The translations under genes and the position numbers were made by a program. Shown here piece by piece: positions 1-6,144 of a DNA stretch of 15,900 nucleotides. The DNA comes from Chloroflexota bacterium (GTDB taxonomy: Bacteria; Chloroflexota; Limnocylindria; QHBO01): contig JAHFBB010000003.1 in NCBI GenBank assembly GCA_023250255.1, forward strand, positions 1 through 15,900, given 5' to 3'. Within the stretch, counting starts at the first letter, position 1. Every line of letters begins with the position of its first letter. The notes beneath the pieces are model-generated. The model was given only the letters and a program-made list of their open reading frames with translations, searched no databases and had not been told where the DNA came from.

Positions 1-401
1 TGGTCCGGAAGGGCCGCAAGCCGGTTCGCAAGAAGGTCAAGGCGCCCGCCCTGCGGCGGTAGTTCAACAACCTGACCCAGAGCGCGTCCGAAGGGCGAGG
101 AGCTCCCCAGCGACGTGGCGTCTGCCTGCAGGTCATGACCCGCACCCCGAAGAAGCCGAACTCGGCGCTTCGCAAGGTCGCCCGTGTCCGGCTGAGCAAC
201 GGCATGGAAGTCACCGCCTACATTCCCGGGGAAGGCCATAACCTCCAGGAACACTCGGTGGTTCTCGTTCGCGGTGGTCGGGTGCCTGACCTCCCCGCCG
301 TGAAGTACCACATTGTCCGCGGGACGCTGGATGCGGCGGGTGTTCGTGATCGGAAGCAGAGCCGCAGCAAGTACGGCGCCAAGGCCGGCGGAGCGAGCTA
401 G
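1..401 (+). CDS. rpsL: 30S ribosomal protein S12, 5' end cut by window edge, interrupted by in-frame TAG
   Basis: S12 sits at the 30S decoding centre and helps monitor codon–anticodon pairing. Reading in the frame of base 3 gives LVRKGRKPVRKK, the normal S12 start minus about six residues, then ALRR, a TAG at 60–62, then FNNLTQ, GAPQRRGVC, TPKKPNSALRKVARVRL, IPGEGHNLQEHSVVL and the KYGAK end. Both sides of the TAG are in the same frame, so this is a nonsense codon, not a frameshift. The 26–45 region matches the long-form S12 of Bacillus-type bacteria, and total length would be about 139 residues if read through. The streptomycin-loop lysine (E. coli K87) is proline here and G91 is alanine. 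The only later in-frame ATG (135) would give 88 residues lacking the N-terminal arm, without a well-placed SD. rpsG follows after 5 nt. Identity is certain; whether the gene is intact is not. Confidence 0.9.
60..62 (+). other. In-frame TAG (amber) codon inside rpsL
   Basis: TAG falls at about codon 27 of S12, between ALRR and FNNLTQ, with S12 homology continuing in the same frame on both sides. At least ten genes here end in TAG (rpsL itself, rpsG, rplW, rplB, rpsS, rpsN, rpsH, rplF, rplR, rplO), so TAG is a working stop in this genome. A one-base change from TCG (Ser), CAG (Gln), TAC or TAT (Tyr) would explain it. Sequencing or assembly error, a true null mutation, or readthrough cannot be told apart from this sequence. 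Confidence 0.95.
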
Positions 402-406
402 GTCTC

Positions 407-880
407 ATGCCTCGTCGCCCCACCATTCCCCGCAAGGAGAAGTACGCCGACACGTTGGTCGGGACGGCGCTGACCATGGATCAGTTCACCAACAAGCTCA
501 TGCGCGGCGGGAAGCGCCAGCTCGCGTCACGCATCCTGCAGGACGCGATTGGCCACTGCGAGACCCAGGCAGGCAAGTCCGGGGTCGAGGTCATGGAGCA
601 CGCCCTGCGCAACGCCATGCCGCTGATCGAGGTCAAGCCCAAGCGCGTCGGTGGTTCGACCTACCAGATCCCGGTTGAGGTCCGCGCTGACCGGCGCGTT
701 TCCCTGGGCATGCGCTGGCTGATCGAAGCGGCCCGCAAGCGAAATGGCCGCAGCATGAGCGAGAAGCTCGCCGCCGAATTCATCGATGCATCCAACGGGG
801 TCGGCGCTGCCGTCAAGCGCCGCGAGGATACCCACCGCATGGCGGAGGCCAACAAGGCCTTCAGCCACTTCCGGTGGTAG
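407..880 (+). CDS. rpsG: 30S ribosomal protein S7
   Basis: S7 nucleates assembly of the 30S head by binding the 3' major domain of 16S rRNA, and it lies near the E-site tRNA. The 157-residue product has the usual length (about 156). It starts MPRRPTIPRK and keeps the family stretches KLMRGGKR near residue 31, ALRNAMPLIEVKPKRVGGSTYQIPVEV around residues 66–92, and the GAAVKRREDTHRMAEANKAF helix near the C-terminus. ATG 407 lies 5 nt after the rpsL stop, with a GGCGGAG stretch upstream inside rpsL. fusA begins 5 nt after its stop, the classic str order. In E. coli S7 represses its own operon by binding the rpsL–rpsG spacer; here that spacer is only 5 nt, so that mechanism would need a different target. 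Confidence 0.97.
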   Translation: MPRRPTIPRKEKYADTLVGTALTMDQFTNKLMRGGKRQLASRILQDAIGHCETQAGKSGVEVMEHALRNAMPLIEVKPKRVGGSTYQIPVEVRADRRVSLGMRWLIEAARKRNGRSMSEKLAAEFIDASNGVGAAVKRREDTHRMAEANKAFSHFRW

Positions 881-885
881 TCGCA

Positions 886-2988
886 ATGATGACCCGTCCG
901 GCCACTCTTGCCGCCGAGGCTGCCAGCACCCTGGAGCGCACCCGCAACATCGGGATCATTGCCCACATTGACGCCGGTAAGACCACCGTCAGCGAGCGGA
1001 TCCTGTTTTACACCAAGAAGATCTACAAGATCGGCGAGGTCCACGAGGGCGCGGCGACCATGGACTGGATGGAGCAGGAGCAGGAGCGGGGGATCACCAT
1101 CACTGCCGCGGCCACGACCTGCTTCTGGAACGACCATCGCGTCAACCTTATCGACACGCCCGGGCACGTGGATTTCACGGTCGAGGTCGAGCGAAGCCTG
1201 CGCGTGCTCGATGGCGCGGTGGTCGTGTTCGATGGCGTGGCTGGGGTCGAGCCGCAGTCGGAGACCGTCTGGCGCCAGGCAGATCGCTACCAGGTGCCGC
1301 GCTTCTGCTTCGTCAACAAGCTTGACCGGACCGGTGCCGATTTCTGGCGGGTTGTGGACATGATCCGCGACCGCCTGGGTGCGACCGCTGTGCCGATTCA
1401 GATCCCCATTGGCAGCGAGGGTGACTTCCGGGGCGTGATCGATCTCGTCCGGATGGAAGCCATCACCTATGGCGGCGACCTGGGCGATCAGATCCAGACC
1501 GGACCGATTCCTGCCGACCTGCAGGCCGAGGCCGAGATTCACCGGGAGAAGCTGCTCGAGGCAGTTGCCGATCTCGACGATGACATCGCCCATCGGTTCC
1601 TCGAGGGTGAGGCCATTGGTGCTGCCGACATCCAGCGTGCGCTTCGCGCCGGGACACTTGACTCCCGGATCGTTCCGGTCCTGTGCGGCTCCGCCCTGAA
1701 GAACAAGGGCGTCCAGCCCATGCTCGACGCAGTCATCGCCTATCTTCCGAGCCCCCTCGATGTCGCCGCGGTCGTCGGTAAAGACCCGCGCACCGGCGCT
1801 GAGATCACCCGCCACACCGATCCGACCGAGCCGTTCGCGGCCCTCGCCTTCAAGATTGCCGCGGACCCGTTCGTGGGCAAGCTTGCCTTCTTCCGGGTAT
1901 ACAGCGGGACGCTGAAGAGCGGCTCGTACGTCTACAACTCGTCAAAGGGCACCAGGGAGCGCGTCGGTCGGCTGCTGCAGCTCCATGCCAACCACCGCGA
2001 GGACATCGAATCGGTCAGTGCGGGCGACATTGCTGCGGCGGTGGGCTTGAAGGTGACTTTCACCGGCGACACCCTGACCGATGAAGCACACCCGGTGGTG
2101 CTCGAATCGATCACCTTCCCTGAGCCGGTCATCGAGCTCGCCGTCGAGCCGAAGACCAAGGCCGACCAGGACAAGATGGCCATCGCTCTCCAGCGCCTGG
2201 CCGAAGAGGATCCGACGTTCCGGGTGACCTCGGACCAGGAGACCTCGCAGACCCGGATTGCCGGGATGGGCGAACTGCACCTCGAAGTCATCGTGGATCG
2301 GATGCTCCGCGAGTTCAAGGTCCAGGCAAACGTTGGCCGGCCGCAGGTCAGCTACCGCGAGACGATTCGGCGTGGGGCCAAGGCCGAGGGACGGTTCGTC
2401 CGGCAGACCGGCGGCAAGGGTCAGTACGGGCACGCGGTCATCACCCTCGAACCGGGGGAGCGCGGCAGCGGCTACGTCTTCGAGAGCAAGGTCGTCGGCG
2501 GTGCCGTCCCGCGGGAATACTGGAAGGGCATCGAGGAGGGCATCCGGGACGCGCTGGCGGGCGGTGTCATCGCCGGCTATCCGTTGATCGACGCCAAGGC
2601 CACCCTGATCGACGGCTCATACCACGAGGTCGACTCCTCGGAGATGGCCTTCAAGATTGCCGGTTCGATGGCTGCCAAGGCGGCGGTTGAGAAGGCAGAC
2701 CCGGCCATCCTGGAACCGGTCATGACCGTCGAGGTCGTCACTCCCGAGGAATTCATGGGTGACGTCATCGGTAATCTGAATGGCCGTCGCGGGCAGATCG
2801 ACGGCATCGATGAGCGAGCGACCAGCCGCGTCATCCGGGCCCACGTTCCCCTGGCCGAAATGTTCGGCTACGCCACCGACCTGCGCTCGCAGACGCAGGG
2901 TCGAGCCACCTACTCCATGGAGTTCTCGCGATACAGCGAAGTCCCCAACTCGATTGCCACCGAGTTGATTGCCAAGTCCAAGAGCTGA
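886..2988 (+). CDS. fusA: Translation elongation factor G
   Basis: EF-G is the cytosolic GTPase that drives tRNA–mRNA translocation and, with RRF, ribosome recycling. The 700-residue product matches the family length (E. coli 704). GTPase motifs are visible: G1 AHIDAGKTT (26–34), G2 RGITIT (68–73), G3 DTPGH (90–94), G4 NKLD (144–147) and G5 GSALK (268–272). Downstream are the domain II, III and IV stretches, including GMGELHLEV and QTGGKGQYGHAVI, and a domain V ending near TQGRATYSMEF. ATG 886 was chosen; ATG 889 is equally possible. An in-frame GTG at 874 would overlap the end of rpsG and adds no homology. The sequence before the P-loop (about 20 residues) is slightly longer than in E. coli. 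No rescue-type or fusidic-resistance paralogue features were noticed. Confidence 0.97.
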   Translation: MMTRPATLAAEAASTLERTRNIGIIAHIDAGKTTVSERILFYTKKIYKIGEVHEGAATMDWMEQEQERGITITAAATTCFWNDHRVNLIDTPGHVDFTVEVERSLRVLDGAVVVFDGVAGVEPQSETVWRQADRYQVPRFCFVNKLDRTGADFWRVVDMIRDRLGATAVPIQIPIGSEGDFRGVIDLVRMEAITYGGDLGDQIQTGPIPADLQAEAEIHREKLLEAVADLDDDIAHRFLEGEAIGAADIQRALRAGTLDSRIVPVLCGSALKNKGVQPMLDAVIAYLPSPLDVAAVVGKDPRTGAEITRHTDPTEPFAALAFKIAADPFVGKLAFFRVYSGTLKSGSYVYNSSKGTRERVGRLLQLHANHREDIESVSAGDIAAAVGLKVTFTGDTLTDEAHPVVLESITFPEPVIELAVEPKTKADQDKMAIALQRLAEEDPTFRVTSDQETSQTRIAGMGELHLEVIVDRMLREFKVQANVGRPQVSYRETIRRGAKAEGRFVRQTGGKGQYGHAVITLEPGERGSGYVFESKVVGGAVPREYWKGIEEGIRDALAGGVIAGYPLIDAKATLIDGSYHEVDSSEMAFKIAGSMAAKAAVEKADPAILEPVMTVEVVTPEEFMGDVIGNLNGRRGQIDGIDERATSRVIRAHVPLAEMFGYATDLRSQTQGRATYSMEFSRYSEVPNSIATELIAKSKS

Positions 2989-3000
2989 TCAGTCACCGCT

Positions 3001-3009
3001 GAGGAGGAG
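3001..3009 (+). promoter_or_regulatory. Shine-Dalgarno upstream of tuf
   Basis: GAGGAGGAG lies in the 34-nt fusA–tuf spacer, 13 nt before ATG 3023. It supports the start at MAKQKFDRNKP rather than the upstream in-frame ATG at 2969, which lies inside fusA. The spacing is rather long but the purine tract is strong, as expected for a highly expressed protein. Confidence 0.7.
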
Positions 3010-3022
3010 CACCGCACACGTC

Positions 3023-4228
3023 ATGGCCAAGCAGAAGTTCGATCGCAACAAGCCCCACGTCAATGTCGGCACCATCGGTCACGTCGACCATGGCAAGACG
3101 ACCCTGACGGCGGCCATCACCAAGTTCCTGTCGCTGTCGGGCGGGGCGGACTTCCGCGCGTTCGACACCATTGACAACGCTCCCGAGGAGCGGGCGCGGG
3201 GCATCACCATTGCCATCGCCCACGTCGAGTACCAGACCGCCAACCGGCATTACGCCCACGTGGACTGCCCCGGCCACGCGGACTACATCAAGAACATGAT
3301 CACCGGCGCCGCCCAGATGGACGGCGCCATCCTGGTCGTGTCGGCAGCCGACGGTCCGATGCCCCAGACCCGTGAGCACATCCTCCTGGCGCGCCAGGTC
3401 GAGGTGCCGTCGCTGGTCGTCTACCTGAACAAGGTGGACATGGTGGACGACGAAATGCTCATTGACCTCGTCGAGATGGAGGTCCGCGAGCTGCTCAGCA
3501 AGTACGAGTTCCCCGGTGACGACATCCCCGTCATCCGCGGCTCGGCGCTGAAGGCTCTCGAATCGACCAGCACCGATCCGGCCGATGAAGCCTACAACTC
3601 GATCCGCGAGTTGATGGACGCGGTCGACTCGTACATCCCGACCCCTGAGCGTGCCACCGACAAGCCGTTCCTCATGCCCGTCGAAGACGTCTTCGGCATC
3701 AAGGGTCGCGGAACGGTGGCCACGGGCCGCATCGAGCGTGGCATCGTCAAGGTTGGCGAGGAAATCGAGCTGGTGGGAGTCCACCAGACCGACAAGCCGC
3801 GCAAGCTGGTCGTGACCGGCGTCGAGATGTTCAAGAAGATCCTCGACGAGGGCCAGGCCGGTGACAACGTCGGCCTGCTCCTGCGGGGCATCGAGCGCGA
3901 CGAGATCGAGCGCGGGCAGGTCCTCGCCAAGGCGGGGAGCATTCACCCCGGCACGAAGTTCAAGGCCGAGGTGTACGTCCTGTCCAAGGACGAGGGCGGC
4001 CGTCACACGCCGTTCTACTCCGGCTACCGGCCGCAGTTCTACCTCCGCACCACCGACGTGACCGGGGCGATTGCCCTGCCGGCCGGCGTGGAGATGATCA
4101 TGCCCGGTGACAACGTCAACATCGACGTCGAGCTCATCACCCCGATCGCCATCGAGCAGGGGCAGCACTTCGCCATTCGCGAGGGCGGGCATACCGTCGG
4201 CGCCGGCGTGATCACCGCGCTCAGTTAA
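3023..4228 (+). CDS. tuf: Translation elongation factor Tu
   Basis: EF-Tu delivers aminoacyl-tRNA to the ribosomal A site as a GTP ternary complex. The product has 401 residues, the family norm. G1 is GHVDHGKTT (19–27), G3 DCPGH (81–85, containing the catalytic His), G4 NKVD (136–139) and G5 GSALKAL. The switch-I stretch reads RGITIAIAHVEYQT where most bacteria have GITINTAHVEY; a similar variant is what I recall for Chloroflexota. Domains II and III follow (GRGTVATGRIERG, KDEGGRHTPFYSGYRPQFY). Near the C-terminus, GQHFAIREGGHTVGAG carries His where E. coli has Arg373 and Arg381. It lies 34 nt after fusA and only 3 nt before rpsJ, joining the str and S10 blocks. Only tuf and rplE use TAA stops here. 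Confidence 0.98.
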   Translation: MAKQKFDRNKPHVNVGTIGHVDHGKTTLTAAITKFLSLSGGADFRAFDTIDNAPEERARGITIAIAHVEYQTANRHYAHVDCPGHADYIKNMITGAAQMDGAILVVSAADGPMPQTREHILLARQVEVPSLVVYLNKVDMVDDEMLIDLVEMEVRELLSKYEFPGDDIPVIRGSALKALESTSTDPADEAYNSIRELMDAVDSYIPTPERATDKPFLMPVEDVFGIKGRGTVATGRIERGIVKVGEEIELVGVHQTDKPRKLVVTGVEMFKKILDEGQAGDNVGLLLRGIERDEIERGQVLAKAGSIHPGTKFKAEVYVLSKDEGGRHTPFYSGYRPQFYLRTTDVTGAIALPAGVEMIMPGDNVNIDVELITPIAIEQGQHFAIREGGHTVGAGVITALS

Positions 4229-4231
4229 GCC

Positions 4232-4540
4232 ATGGCCAAACAGCGCATCCGCATTCGGCTCAAGGCGTACGACCACAAGCTGCTCGACCAGTCGGCCGAG
4301 CAGATCGTGGAAACCGCCCAGCGGACCGGTGCCGACATTGCCGGCCCCGTTCCGCTGCCGACGCGGATCGAGAAGTTCACGGTCATCCGTGGCCCGTTCA
4401 TCCACAAGGATGGCCGGGAGCAGTTCGAGATCCGAACGCACAAGCGGCTGATCGACATCATCGATCCGTCGAGCAAGACGGTGGATGCGCTGATGCGGCT
4501 GTCGCTGGCAGCCGGCGTGGATATTGAAATCAAGATGTGA
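4232..4540 (+). CDS. rpsJ: 30S ribosomal protein S10 (NusE)
   Basis: S10 is a 30S head protein and, as NusE, a partner of NusB/NusG in transcription antitermination and transcription–translation coupling. The 102-residue product has the standard length. It carries RIRLKAYDHKLLDQSAEQIV at the N-terminus, the GPVPLPTRIEKFTVIRGPF loop (about residues 37–55) and EQFEIRTHKRLIDI (about 63–76). ATG 4232 follows the tuf stop after 3 nt, so there is no room for the S10 leader RNA used for L4 autoregulation in enterobacteria. After its stop comes the widest spacer of the window, with a hairpin, before rplC. Confidence 0.97.
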   Translation: MAKQRIRIRLKAYDHKLLDQSAEQIVETAQRTGADIAGPVPLPTRIEKFTVIRGPFIHKDGREQFEIRTHKRLIDIIDPSSKTVDALMRLSLAAGVDIEIKM

Positions 4541-4542
4541 CC

Positions 4543-4570
4543 ACCGGCGGGGCGCCGCCCCGCCATCGGT
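4543..4570 (+). promoter_or_regulatory. GC-rich hairpin in the rpsJ–rplC spacer
   Basis: GGCGGGGC (4546–4553) and GCCCCGCC (4557–4564) form a perfect 8-bp stem around a 3-nt GCC loop. Outer ACC (4543–4545) can pair with GGT (4568–4570) across a 3-nt ATC bulge. The stem starts a few bases after the rpsJ stop and ends 30 nt before the rplC start. No T-run follows, so a rho-independent terminator is not supported. It could be an mRNA stability or processing element, an attenuator, or a protein-binding site; function is not known. Confidence 0.6.
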
Positions 4571-4600
4571 CTCTAGCAGGCAAGGAAGACGAACGAGACA

Positions 4601-5224
4601 GTGTCGGTAGGAATGATCGGGCGCAAGCTCGGAATGACGCGGATCTTCGCGGACGACGGCAGCGTCGTCCCGGTGAGCGTCATCGAGGCTGCCCCGAATA
4701 CGGTGACCCGACTCCGGACCCCGGAGCAGGATGGCTATGCGGCCGTCCAGCTCGGGGTTGGCAGCGCGCGCCGTCAGACCAAGCCGGTCGCCGGTCAGTT
4801 CGCCAACCTGCCGAAGGAGCTGCAGCGGCCGCGCCTGGTGCGTGAGCTGCGGGTCGATTCGGTCGATGGCTTCGAACTCGGACAGCAGGTGGACGTGACG
4901 ACCTTTGCCGTCGGGGATCTGGTGTCGGTCACCGGCATCAGCAAGGGCCGCGGCTTCACCGGTGTCATTGCCCGTCATAACTTCAAGCGCGGGCCAAAGA
5001 CCCACGGCTCGGACCACCATCGCGCCCCGGGCTCGGTGGGGGCCGGAACCACGCCCGGCCGGGTGTTCAAGAACACCCGCATGGCGGGCCACGCTGGGGC
5101 CGAGCAGGTGACCACCCGCAAGTTGAAGGTCATCCGGGTGGACGAGGAGCGGCAACTGCTGCTGGTCAAGGGCGCCGTTCCGGGAGCCGCCAACGGCATG
5201 CTCATCATTCGGAAGGCCAACTGA
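4601..5224 (+). CDS. rplC: 50S ribosomal protein L3
   Basis: L3 is an early-assembly 50S protein whose extended loop reaches toward the peptidyl transferase centre. The 207-residue product has the usual length. It opens with MIGRKLGMTRIF a few codons in, and carries the family core VTGISKGRGFTGVIARHNFKRG, GSDHHRAPGSVGAG, TTPGRVFKNTRMAGHAG and LLLVKGAVPGAANG. The start is GTG 4601; an AAGGAAG stretch at 4582–4588 lies 12 nt upstream. The ATG at 4613 (MIGRKLG) has no room for an SD of its own, so GTG is preferred, though the choice is not certain. The rplD start follows the stop by one base. It is the first gene after the only wide spacer, so a separate RNA start or processing point here is possible. 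Confidence 0.96.
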   Translation: MSVGMIGRKLGMTRIFADDGSVVPVSVIEAAPNTVTRLRTPEQDGYAAVQLGVGSARRQTKPVAGQFANLPKELQRPRLVRELRVDSVDGFELGQQVDVTTFAVGDLVSVTGISKGRGFTGVIARHNFKRGPKTHGSDHHRAPGSVGAGTTPGRVFKNTRMAGHAGAEQVTTRKLKVIRVDEERQLLLVKGAVPGAANGMLIIRKAN

Positions 5225-5225
5225 C

Positions 5226-5849
5226 ATGGCCAAGACCACCATCCTCAAGCCCACCGGCGAAAAAGGCGGCTCGGTCGAGTTGGCCGACTCGCTCTTTGGG
5301 GTGACGCCGAACATGGCCGTCATCCACCAGACCGCCACGGCCCAGCTGGCCGGCCGGCGGCATGGCACCGCTGACACGCTCACCCGCGGCGAGGTCGCCG
5401 GAGGCGGCCGCAAGCCATGGCGCCAGAAGGGAACCGGCCGCGCCCGCCAGGGCAGCCGCAGCGCACCGCACTGGAAGGGTGGTGGCGTGGTCTTCGGCCC
5501 GCATCCGCGTCAGTACGACGTCAAGGTCAACGACAAGGTCCGACGCCAGGCCCTCCGGGGCGCGCTCAGTGCCAAGCAGTCCGACGGCGCGCTGCGGATC
5601 GTTGCCGGCTTCGAACTCGATGCCATGAAGACCAGGTCCATGGTCGAGCGACTTGCCGGCTGGAAGGCCGAGGGCAAGGTACTGGTCGTCCTTGCTGCCC
5701 GCGACGCGAACGTTGAGCGCTCGAGCTCCAACCTGCGGCAAGTCCGCATCATCCTGGCCGACTCGTTGAACGTCATTGACGTCCTCGAGGCCGACACCAT
5801 CGTGTTCACCGTCGACGCCCTCAAGCGGGCCAGCGAGGTGTACGCATGA
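5226..5849 (+). CDS. rplD: 50S ribosomal protein L4
   Basis: L4 binds 23S rRNA domain I and its long loop lines the peptide exit tunnel near the macrolide site; in some bacteria it also represses the S10 operon. The 207-residue product carries the loop GGGRKPWRQKGTGRARQGS near residues 59–77, then WKGGGVVFGPHPR and the LRGALSAK helix. The loop reads GSRSAPHW where many bacteria have GSIRSPQW, a small local rearrangement at the tunnel tip. An SD-like GGAAGG (5211–5216) within the end of rplC lies 9 nt before ATG 5226. The stop overlaps the rplW start (ATGA at 5846–5849), suggesting coupled translation. Confidence 0.96.
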   Translation: MAKTTILKPTGEKGGSVELADSLFGVTPNMAVIHQTATAQLAGRRHGTADTLTRGEVAGGGRKPWRQKGTGRARQGSRSAPHWKGGGVVFGPHPRQYDVKVNDKVRRQALRGALSAKQSDGALRIVAGFELDAMKTRSMVERLAGWKAEGKVLVVLAARDANVERSSSNLRQVRIILADSLNVIDVLEADTIVFTVDALKRASEVYA

Positions 5850-6142
5850 GTGGTATCGCCGTCCACGACGTGCTCATCCGGCCGGTCGTCAGCGAGAAGT
5901 CCGTGCTGGAGTCCGAGCGGAACAACTACACCTTCGCGGTGGCTCGCCACGCCAGCAAGCAACAGATCAAAGGGGCGGTCGAGATGCAGTTCAAGGTGAC
6001 CGTCCTTGGTGTCCGCACGCTGTCGGTGCGACCGAAGACCAAGCGTCGTGGTCGCCGCACCCCCGGGGTCGTCCCTGGCTGGCGCAAAGCGGTAGTGACC
6101 ATCGCGGCCGGCCAGAAGATCGAATTGTTCGAGGCGGTGTAG
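5846..6142 (+). CDS. rplW: 50S ribosomal protein L23
   Basis: L23 sits at the tunnel exit and docks trigger factor, SRP and the Sec translocon. The 98-residue product carries the family signatures DVLIRPVVSEKSVLE near residues 7–21, NNYTFAVARHASKQQIKGAVE, and the RPKTKRRGRRTPG loop followed by WRKAVVTIAAGQKIELFE. The ATGA overlap with rplD fixes the start, with GAGGTG (5835–5840) 5 nt upstream as SD. Length is normal for bacteria and no deletions are visible. The gene lies in its canonical place between L4 and L2. Confidence 0.96.
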   Translation: MSGIAVHDVLIRPVVSEKSVLESERNNYTFAVARHASKQQIKGAVEMQFKVTVLGVRTLSVRPKTKRRGRRTPGVVPGWRKAVVTIAAGQKIELFEAV

Positions 6143-6144
6143 TC

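Noticed and set aside
60..62. Pyrrolysine or other genome-wide TAG recoding
   Set aside because: TAG ends at least ten genes in the window at normal family lengths, so it functions as a stop; the codon aligns with a non-conserved insert position, not an active site.
60..110. Small intron or mobile insertion splitting S12 near ALRR
   Set aside because: The segment FNNLTQ…GAPQRRGVC matches the natural long-form S12 insert in length and position, so only the TAG is abnormal.
135..401. S12 as an 88-residue independent protein starting at ATG 135
   Set aside because: The upstream sequence back to base 1 is clearly S12 in the same frame, there is no SD near 135, and the fragment lacks the N-terminal arm.
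661..1815. Minus-strand open frame of 384 codons opposite rpsG and fusA
   Set aside because: It mirrors rpsG and EF-G coding sequence, and the codon-position bias of high-GC genes explains the open frame.
2986..2993. Palindrome CTGATCAG at the end of fusA as a regulator binding site
   Set aside because: Too short and includes the stop codon; expected by chance at this frequency.
2969..3022. EF-Tu with an 18-residue N-terminal extension from ATG 2969
   Set aside because: That stretch overlaps the end of fusA, and the SD GAGGAGGAG plus family alignment place the start at 3023.
4546..4564. Rho-independent terminator between rpsJ and rplC
   Set aside because: The stem is strong but no T-run follows, and the next ribosomal genes must still be expressed.
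2993..5413. Very long open frame on the minus strand (806 codons) opposite tuf, rpsJ and rplC
   Set aside because: It is the antisense shadow of strongly conserved genes in GC-rich DNA; its translation is low-complexity and matches nothing I recognise.
5776..6144. L2 with a 123-residue N-terminal extension
   Set aside because: The region is rplD/rplW in another frame; L2 homology begins exactly at ATG 6145 after the rplW stop.
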